Of a DNA stretch of 13,929 nt, positions 6,908 to 12,368 are shown one piece after another (position 1 is the stretch's first letter; every line of letters starts with the position of its first letter). A program made the position numbers and the translations under genes. Source of the DNA: an uncultured Armatimonadota bacterium (GTDB lineage Bacteria; Armatimonadota; Armatimonadia; Armatimonadales; Armatimonadaceae); the NCBI GenBank assembly GCA_903881535.1, contig CAIRTT010000085.1, positions 1 through 13,929 of the forward strand, written 5' to 3'. Below the pieces are notes generated by a model. It had not been told where the DNA came from, did not search any database, and was given only the letters and a program-made list of their open reading frames with translations.

Positions 6908-6958
6908 GTGTGAACGGATGTCCGCCATCCAACCATCAACAGGGTCAATCAACGCAAA

Positions 6959-6980
6959 GGGCAGGCACAGAGGCCTGCCC
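6959..6980. repeat. GC-rich palindromic repeat, member 2 (possible terminator of the TPR gene)
   Basis: GGGCAGGC (6959-6966) pairs perfectly with GCCTGCCC (6973-6980) around the loop ACAGAG. Compared with member 1 (5974-5995), two stem pairs differ and both stay paired (G-C to A-T and A-T to G-C). On the minus strand it follows the TPR gene stop by about 70 nt and is followed by TTTGCGTT, so it may also end that transcript. Confidence 0.75.
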
Positions 6981-7050
6981 GTATACAGTGTCTGAAAACA
7001 TTCACTGCCCAAACGTAAACGGAATACACATCGAATTAACTAACCGTAAT

Positions 7051-8652
7051 TCATTCCTTTGCTGTATCGAAGGGAAGACAGAGACAGGATGACTTTATTT
7101 GAACATCGGATTCGCTCCAGACAGCCATAAACTTTTGATGTTGAAGCTGGCTTTCTGTCTTCTTTCCCTGTCTTTCCAATGATTGTGACAAGCCATAAAG
7201 GGACCATCCGTTCATCGGGAGCTTATCCAGGTCAGCCTTATACGTTTTTTCTGCATCACGCCACTTGCCAGCACGCATCTGTGCCGCGCCCAATGCATGC
7301 CGTGTTGGAATTATCCAATCCGGAGGTTCATCGTAGCGAAGTTGGTCTTCCGCAATGACGGCGTTCTGCAATGCTTTTATTCCAGTTGACAAGTGGCCTT
7401 CAGCAATCAGGATTTCTCCTTCAAGCATGTGTAGCGCAACGGTAAGCAGTGCAGAAGCAGTATTGTTACCAAAATACCTGTCCGAGGGTACTTTCTTAAC
7501 GGCACTACGGAAACGACTTAGCTCCATCCGGGCATCAGCTGTCTGCTTAGTAGAAGCAAACGCGATTCCACGAGCCATATGCCACATCGCCCCAGCCAGA
7601 GCAAATTCTCCTGATGGCTTCTTTGCCTTCAGGACATCCTCCCACTTACCAAAACGCACACGTACCTCGATTGGCATCGCCATAAAACCATCAATAATTC
7701 CCACATTAGCACTTGCCCATTTGGCCGGAATATTTGCCACACCTTCATCCATCGTGCTTATCGCCAGTTTGGATTGCCCACGCATCATCGCCGCAAAAGC
7801 AAGCATGTGATAGTTGTGTGTCATGTACAACCGATAAAACCCTTGCTCAGGCTGTTGATGTGAATAGTCAAGATCAGCCCGTATTGATTTTTCATTTGCA
7901 ATGACAGCTGCCTTCCACCGTCCCTGTCGAACATCGATGTGGGATGGCATGTGCACCATGTGCCCAAGGCCCGGTTGCAGGTCGCGCAGGGTATCTGCCG
8001 CACGATTTGCCTTTTCTGGATTTGGGGATGCCTCCATTACGTGTATGTAGAGGTGATTTGCTAACGGATGGTCAGGAGAAAATGACAGCACTCGCTCCAG
8101 GACGTTGACGATTTCAGGTGTTCCTGGCTGTGGTGAACCATTTGATTTCCACAAATCCCAGGGCCTGAGGTCCATCATTGCTTCGGCGTAGAGTGCACCG
8201 ATATCCGGATCCTTTGGGAATTTCTTCCATACGGCTTGCATCTCCAGGGCATAGTTACGATCCAGCTGTGAGCGATCGAGAGGTTGTTTCTGCACGAATC
8301 TCGCAAAGAGTGTCTCTATAAGCGCCTTTTCTTGCGGTGTGCCGTTACTCGCATAGCGTTTAGCCTGGTTGGCTGCTTGCCAAGCAGCTTTTGCCTTTTT
8401 TGCATCAACAGTTGGATTGTTGATGTGTGGACCATTTGCGGTAGCGATGCCCCAGTAAGCCATGGCAAATGACTCATCCGACATAAAGGCTTTTTGAAAG
8501 GAGCGAATTGCCTCATCATGATTGAAGGCATATAAAAATGCTAATCCATCATCAAAATGTTGCTGTGCAAGGCTTGATGTCGTTGTAGCTTTACGATGAA
8601 ACTTACCTAGGTCGTAGTACGACCGATCAGTCATTTGAGGTCTATAAAACAT
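7051..8652 (-). CDS. Tetratricopeptide-repeat family protein with conserved His clusters
   Basis: The 533-residue protein belongs to a widespread bacterial TPR family of unknown function. Family landmarks are YYDLGKFHRKATT (12-24), QHFDDGLAFLYAFNHDEAIR (31-50), MAYWGIATANGPHIN (64-78), NHLYIHVMEASPNPE (199-213), GHMVHMPSHIDVRQGR (230-245), THNYHMLAFAAMM (278-290) and, near the C-terminus, DEPPDWIIPTRHALGAAQ (441-458) and LPMNGWSLYGLSQ (478-490). Helical repeat pairs occur at both ends. Relatives usually carry an N-terminal export signal, but here only about 12 residues precede the conserved DLG motif and none is hydrophobic. The ATG at 8652 has AGGGGA about 6 nt upstream, and a second Met lies at residue 7. 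An in-frame stop lies a short way upstream, so a longer start is not available. Role unknown. Confidence 0.85.
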   Translation of the reverse strand: MFYRPQMTDRSYYDLGKFHRKATTTSSLAQQHFDDGLAFLYAFNHDEAIRSFQKAFMSDESFAMAYWGIATANGPHINNPTVDAKKAKAAWQAANQAKRYASNGTPQEKALIETLFARFVQKQPLDRSQLDRNYALEMQAVWKKFPKDPDIGALYAEAMMDLRPWDLWKSNGSPQPGTPEIVNVLERVLSFSPDHPLANHLYIHVMEASPNPEKANRAADTLRDLQPGLGHMVHMPSHIDVRQGRWKAAVIANEKSIRADLDYSHQQPEQGFYRLYMTHNYHMLAFAAMMRGQSKLAISTMDEGVANIPAKWASANVGIIDGFMAMPIEVRVRFGKWEDVLKAKKPSGEFALAGAMWHMARGIAFASTKQTADARMELSRFRSAVKKVPSDRYFGNNTASALLTVALHMLEGEILIAEGHLSTGIKALQNAVIAEDQLRYDEPPDWIIPTRHALGAAQMRAGKWRDAEKTYKADLDKLPMNGWSLYGLSQSLERQGKKTESQLQHQKFMAVWSESDVQIKSSCLCLPFDTAKE

Positions 8653-8865
8653 TACTTGTCCCCTAATAGATCGTTCTTATGGAATATCCACCACCCTTAG
8701 GCATAATTAGACTGCCAACTGCTGAACTCACGTACGCCCAGATTTAACCGCATTGCTACTACCACTTTATTCTCACTGCTTGGCATGCTAAGGCTGGTAC
8801 AGGCAACTCACTAAGTTCACTATAACAAGTTCCAGTAAAAGAAATTGGTTACACAAGAAATGTAA

Positions 8866-8914
8866 CAAAAACTGGCCCTGCAGGAAGGAGACTAAACTTC
8901 CTGCAGAACCAGTT
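8866..8914 (-). terminator. Intrinsic terminator of the subtilase gene, loop complementary to its ribosome site
   Basis: Read on the minus strand, AACTGG-TT-CTGCAGGAAG pairs with CTTCCTGCAG-GG-CCAGTT; the two central U-G pairs make an 18-bp RNA stem. The loop is the 9-nt TTTAGTCTC (8896-8888). The stem is followed by TTTGTT. This is a strong intrinsic terminator, ending about 100 nt beyond the subtilase stop codon. The loop with its next base (TTTAGTCTCC) is the exact complement of GGAGACTAAA at the subtilase start (11477-11468). Confidence 0.85.
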
Positions 8915-8923
8915 GGTATCAGA

Positions 8924-8953
8924 CCTGTCAAGGGGAGACTAAACCCAGACAGG
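8924..8953 (-). repeat. Second 3'-UTR hairpin with the same loop
   Basis: On the minus strand CCTGTC (8953-8948) pairs with GACAGG (8929-8924) and an inner GGG pairs with CCC. The loop is again TTTAGTCTC (8943-8935), identical to that of the terminator 10 nt downstream, although the stems are unrelated. It lies 18 nt beyond the subtilase stop. There is no T-tract, so it is not itself an intrinsic terminator. Confidence 0.75.
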
Positions 8954-8971
8954 ATCTGCTTGACTGCTCAA

Positions 8972-11464
8972 TTATTTCTGAACAGTCAAAGTGGCGGAAC
9001 GCGTTACACCGAGGGCTGTACCGCTGATAACAGCCGTTCGGTTCGTCGTTCCGAGGACCGATGTCACCGTAAACGTAACAGTACGTGCACCGGCAGGCAC
9101 CGTTGCCGTTAGTGGAACTCGGGCCGCTAAGATGTTGCTGGAAGCCAGATTGACAACAAGCGCCGTTGGCGTAACCACACTCAGCGTGATCGTAGCAGTG
9201 GAGTTTGCACGTCCACCACGCACCGATGTTGGATTAAGCGTCAGTGTGCTGAAGACGACTGATGTGACCACCGGGTTTACGTTAAGCGTGGTTGTCTTGC
9301 TGACACCAAGCGATGATGCGGTGATCACTGCAGGTGTGCTTGCCGTAACAACGGTCGTGCTAATCACAAAGGTCGCCGTAGTAGCTCCCGCTGCCACCGT
9401 AACCGATGCAGGGACAACTGCCGTCGCCGAACTACTCGTCAAAGCGACCACAACACCTCCGGCAGGTGCCGGTGAGCCAAGTGTGACCGTTCCAGTAGCA
9501 GCAGTTCCCCCATTGACGCTGACCGGATTCACACTAACCGTCGACAACGACCCAAGTGGAAGTAAAAGCGACTTGACGGCTTCTGTGTTTCCAGCGATGT
9601 CCGTACTATACGCAGTGACTGTATGTACACCGTTGTCCAATGTAATCGGACCAGAGTAAGCCGCTGCCGGTGCACCATCTACAGAGTAGAACGTTCCAGC
9701 AAGACCAGATGTCACATCCGTACCGCTCACAACGACACTTGTTGATGTCGCTCCAGGCGTCGCAGAAATGGTTGTTACAGGCAATGTCTTGTCAACACGC
9801 ACCGTCATCGAGCCAACTGGAGACACATTCCCAGAGTTGTCTGTCGACCAATACGCAATCGTAGCGATGCCATCTGCAGATGTCACAACGTTCGTTGAAG
9901 CACCTGCAGATGTCAGAGTTACGCCACCGTTTATGGTGTACTTGACATCCCGGACGCCACTTCCACCAACATTGTCAGTACCAGTGATGGCAACCGTCAC
10001 GTTAGCGTTGTTCCAGCCAGCTGCGTTGGCTGTAGCAGGCGTTCTAACAGCATTGACCGTTGGTGGAATAGCTTCGACATTGGTCGCAGCAAGTGCATTG
10101 AAGGCACTAATGATGCCTTCTCGGCTAATCTTCCCTGCTAGGGACGCCAGCGGTTTCGTGCTGCCCAAGATCGCACTGCGAACCTGTGTGGCTGTCCAGC
10201 TTGGCATCTTTCCGCGGAGCAGTGCAGCGAGACCCGTTACGTGTGGCGCAGCCATCGATGTTCCACTGATCGAGTTGTAGCCATTTGGTTGACCAAGTAC
10301 GGTCAAAGCCACTGGCCAGGTACTGAAGATGTTCGAGCCTGGGGCAGCTACTTGAACGGTAGCAACTCCAAAGTTGGAGAACACCGACAGAGTGCCTGCG
10401 CTAGTCGTGGATGCGACATTCACCATATTGGAGAGGTTGTAGCTGGCAGGGTAGGAGAGAGAAACATCGATGTTGAGAGCGCTGTTTCCCGCTGCGGCGA
10501 TGAAGAGGTGGTCAACGGCGCCCGCATTTACAATCGCCTGTTGCAGCAGCGAATCGTAGAGTCCGCCACCCCAAGAGTTATTCGACAGCTTGATGCCGTT
10601 TGTGGTGCAGTAGTCAATCGCCTTGATTGCATTCGCGGTGGTTCCGCTTCCGGTATCGGAGAGGAACTTTAAAGGAACAATCTTGGCTGCCCATGCGACA
10701 CCAGCGACACCGATACCGTTGTTGCCCTTGGCAGCAATCGTTCCAGAGACGTGCGTCCCGTGGCCATTGCCATCCTGTGGGTTGTTTGTGTTGGTCACAA
10801 AGTTCCAACCACTGACATCATCGATGTAGCCATTGCCATCATTGTCGATGCCATCCCCTGCGATTTCGCCTGGGTTGACCCAGATGTTGCCCTGGAGGTC
10901 TGGATGGTTGAAATCGATTCCGGTGTCGATGACTGCCACTCGGTAGTTAGGATCGCCAGTGTAGATGTCCCATGCCTGAGGAGCATCGATGTCATTCAGC
11001 TGGCTGGCGGTGTTGTTCATCCCCCAGGTGCTGCCAAACAACGGATCACTTGGCGTTATCTGAGTCGAAACAATGTAGTTCAAGCCTGCCCGTAACACCG
11101 CTGGATCCGCTTCAACCATTGCAAGTGCAGCAACCGGGTCCCCACCAGATACGTGGATCAGTGCCAAGCCATCCACAATCTTGTACTTGTCAATCGCGCC
11201 AAGTCCAACTTTTCGGCAGCAGCCATCCCGCTCGAAGTCTGTCGAACCAGGATTGAACTGCACCAAAATGGTGTTCATGTCAAACTGTGCACCACCGCCA
11301 AGAACCTTGTAGCGGTTGTTGCCCATGTTCTGCTTCTGCGTCGCTGCATAAGGCGAAATAGTCTGGGCCTGTGCAGTCGATGCAAACGATGCGACACCAA
11401 TAGTTATTGCCAAAACGGTTGGAGCACTGCGGAAGCAGCGCACCCATTTAGTCTCTGTATTCAA
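8972..11464 (-). CDS. Secreted S8 subtilisin-like serine protease with Ig-like modules
   Basis: The product is an 830-residue extracellular endopeptidase. I place the start at TTG 11464, giving the signal peptide MNTETKWVRCFRS followed by a hydrophobic core and ending SFASTAQA. GGAG lies 9 nt upstream. ATGs in frame at 11488 and 11527 lack a ribosome site. In this numbering residues about 60-135 form a propeptide-like domain and about 160-455 the S8 domain. The catalytic triad is complete: Asp180 (VAVIDTGIDFNHPD), His235 (NGHGTHVSG) and Ser403 (SGTSMAAPHV), with oxyanion Asn327 (AAAGNS). A probable calcium loop DGIDNDGNGYIDD (204-216) lies between Asp and His. The C-terminal half carries OmpL47-like modules (about 469-635, with YSTDIAGN-type ends) and two tandem 90-residue Ig-like repeats (about 640-729 and 738-830). 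There is no recognisable sorting signal at the C-terminus. Confidence 0.92.
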   Translation of the reverse strand: MNTETKWVRCFRSAPTVLAITIGVASFASTAQAQTISPYAATQKQNMGNNRYKVLGGGAQFDMNTILVQFNPGSTDFERDGCCRKVGLGAIDKYKIVDGLALIHVSGGDPVAALAMVEADPAVLRAGLNYIVSTQITPSDPLFGSTWGMNNTASQLNDIDAPQAWDIYTGDPNYRVAVIDTGIDFNHPDLQGNIWVNPGEIAGDGIDNDGNGYIDDVSGWNFVTNTNNPQDGNGHGTHVSGTIAAKGNNGIGVAGVAWAAKIVPLKFLSDTGSGTTANAIKAIDYCTTNGIKLSNNSWGGGLYDSLLQQAIVNAGAVDHLFIAAAGNSALNIDVSLSYPASYNLSNMVNVASTTSAGTLSVFSNFGVATVQVAAPGSNIFSTWPVALTVLGQPNGYNSISGTSMAAPHVTGLAALLRGKMPSWTATQVRSAILGSTKPLASLAGKISREGIISAFNALAATNVEAIPPTVNAVRTPATANAAGWNNANVTVAITGTDNVGGSGVRDVKYTINGGVTLTSAGASTNVVTSADGIATIAYWSTDNSGNVSPVGSMTVRVDKTLPVTTISATPGATSTSVVVSGTDVTSGLAGTFYSVDGAPAAAYSGPITLDNGVHTVTAYSTDIAGNTEAVKSLLLPLGSLSTVSVNPVSVNGGTAATGTVTLGSPAPAGGVVVALTSSSATAVVPASVTVAAGATTATFVISTTVVTASTPAVITASSLGVSKTTTLNVNPVVTSVVFSTLTLNPTSVRGGRANSTATITLSVVTPTALVVNLASSNILAARVPLTATVPAGARTVTFTVTSVLGTTNRTAVISGTALGVTRSATLTVQK
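11447..11455 (-). repeat. GAGACTAAA motif inside the first subtilase codons
   Basis: Minus-strand GAGACTAAA spans codons 4-6 of the subtilase. It is the fourth copy of the 9-mer found at 11476-11468 and, inverted, in the two 3' hairpin loops. The preceding base is A rather than G, so complementarity to the 10-nt loop-plus-one sequence is 9 of 10. Confidence 0.6.
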
Positions 11465-11467
11465 TTT

Positions 11468-11477
11468 TTTAGTCTCC
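11468..11477 (-). promoter_or_regulatory. Ribosome binding site of the subtilase, GGAGACTAAA
   Basis: Minus-strand GGAG (11477-11474) is followed by ACTAAAAAA and then TTG (11464-11462), a 9-nt spacing. It is the only good Shine-Dalgarno sequence ahead of any in-frame start of the gene, so it decides the TTG start. The 10-mer GGAGACTAAA is exactly complementary to the loops of both 3' hairpins. Confidence 0.65.
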
Positions 11478-11741
11478 AAACAAACCATCAATGAGTATGG
11501 TTTACGTCCGAAAACTAGTAAGTGCAACAGGCCAAAACCCGTATAAAGGCGGGCTAAAGGCTAGTTAAGATACTGGGAAAAACACAGTCTGCTAGGCTGT
11601 ACGGCAGATTCAATAAACCTGCCTCACCAGCGTTAACTTCGGTAAACAAGAGAAATATTACGTACTTATTTTAGAAATAGTCTAAGTTATGTTTTACAAA
11701 CAGTGTGAATTTGAACACCAGCCGCTAAAGGAGGCGAAGTT
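11478..11741 (-). other. Subtilase upstream/leader region with three stem-loops
   Basis: No gene is seen between the subtilase and GNAT genes. Read in the subtilase direction there are three successive stem-loops. The first is GGCAG/CTGCC (11623-11619 with 11607-11603). The second is CTAG...CTAG with AGACTG/CAGTATCT inside (11595-11561). The third is AGCCCG/CGGGTT (11555-11550 with 11541-11536), running into TTTT (11537-11534), which resembles a weak attenuator about 70 nt before the start codon. It matches no riboswitch class that I recognise. The upstream part (11640-11700) is AT-rich and probably holds the promoter, but no hexamer pair is convincing. Confidence 0.4.
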
Positions 11742-11765
11742 CACCTTGGGTAACCCCAAAAGGTG
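11742..11765 (-). terminator. Candidate terminator hairpin after the GNAT gene
   Basis: CACCTTGGG (11742-11750) pairs with CCC-AAAAGGTG (11755-11765) with a 2-nt bulge around the tight loop TAAC. It starts 28 nt after the GNAT stop at 11793. There is no clear T-tract on the minus strand, so this is only a candidate. Confidence 0.4.
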
Positions 11766-11792
11766 CCTTTCAAATGGTCCGTTTCCAAGGTC

Positions 11793-12359
11793 CTAAGCAA
11801 CATCAAGAGCGAGAATCTTCTCAAATTCCAACAGCTCGATATGCTCAACCTTTGGCAACCCAAAGCGTGGATCCTGCATCGGGAATGCATGAATCACCCC
11901 TGTCGGCACATACCCACGGCGCAGATAGTAAGCGATCAGCTCGTGCCGAAGATGAATCACTGTCATCACAACGCGTTTCAGACCACGTGCAGCCACGACT
12001 GCCTCGATCTCAGCTAGGAGCTGCCTGCCAATACGCTTACCTTGCGCAACAGGGCTAACGCTCAGCATCCCGAAATACACATGATCGTAATGAAATGTGA
12101 GATGTGCGCATCCAACGAGCGTTGCAGCACCAGGGAGTGCCTCACCGCTCTCCGCCAGAAGGATGCATTGATTCTGCGCGGCAATGATGTCTCCGACCTT
12201 ATCGGCATCCGTGCGCTGACCGCCGAGAAGATCGGCCTCGGTTGTCCAGCCGACCTTGGATGACTCGCCACGGTAGGCACCATTGACAAGTGTCGCCACC
12301 GCAGAAGCATCCGTAGGAGTCGCATTACGAAATATAACCATTGACTTATTATCTGCCAT
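11793..12359 (-). CDS. GNAT-family N-acetyltransferase
   Basis: The 188-residue protein is a Gcn5-related acetyltransferase that would move the acetyl group of acetyl-CoA to an amine; the acceptor is unknown. Motif C/D is at the N-terminus (IFRNATPTDASAVATLVNGA, 9-28). Motif A is YFGMLSVSPVAQGKRIGRQL (95-114), in which QGKRIG (106-111) is the pyrophosphate-binding Q/RxxGxG-type turn with Ile in place of the middle Gly. Motif B is ELIAYYLRRGYVPTG (140-154). The ATG at 12359 is preceded directly by a TTG, and neither has a good ribosome site. The gene begins 9 nt after the serine dehydratase stop, so it is probably translated from the same message. Confidence 0.87.
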   Translation of the reverse strand: MADNKSMVIFRNATPTDASAVATLVNGAYRGESSKVGWTTEADLLGGQRTDADKVGDIIAAQNQCILLAESGEALPGAATLVGCAHLTFHYDHVYFGMLSVSPVAQGKRIGRQLLAEIEAVVAARGLKRVVMTVIHLRHELIAYYLRRGYVPTGVIHAFPMQDPRFGLPKVEHIELLEFEKILALDVA

Positions 12360-12368
12360 CAACGCATT

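Larger units (their letters stand above)
6619..7050. other. 432-bp intergenic region, no gene seen
   Basis: This is spacer between two minus-strand genes. Frames open here give proteins of unnatural composition. It contains a GC-rich palindrome (6959-6980), a near-perfect palindrome ATCCAC-C-GTGGAT (6895-6907) and a 5-bp hairpin (GGATG 6916-6920 with CATCC 6926-6930). The promoter of the DUF4440-like gene should lie at the left end, but I see no clear -35/-10 pair. Confidence 0.6.

Noticed and set aside
6661..6948. 95-codon minus-strand open frame between the DUF4440-like and TPR genes
   Set aside because: No ribosome site, no recognisable motif, and composition rich in Arg, Cys, Ser and Trp like random sequence.
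5584..7050. CRISPR array or tRNA/rRNA gene in the repeat-bearing gaps
   Set aside because: Only two copies of one repeat with a 347-bp spacer and no regular short spacing; no cloverleaf or rRNA-like sequence was seen anywhere in the window.
8991..9659. 222-codon plus-strand open frame rich in Val, Thr and Ala
   Set aside because: It mirrors the low-complexity Val/Thr/Ala codons of the Ig-like repeats on the minus strand; no start signal or family pattern.
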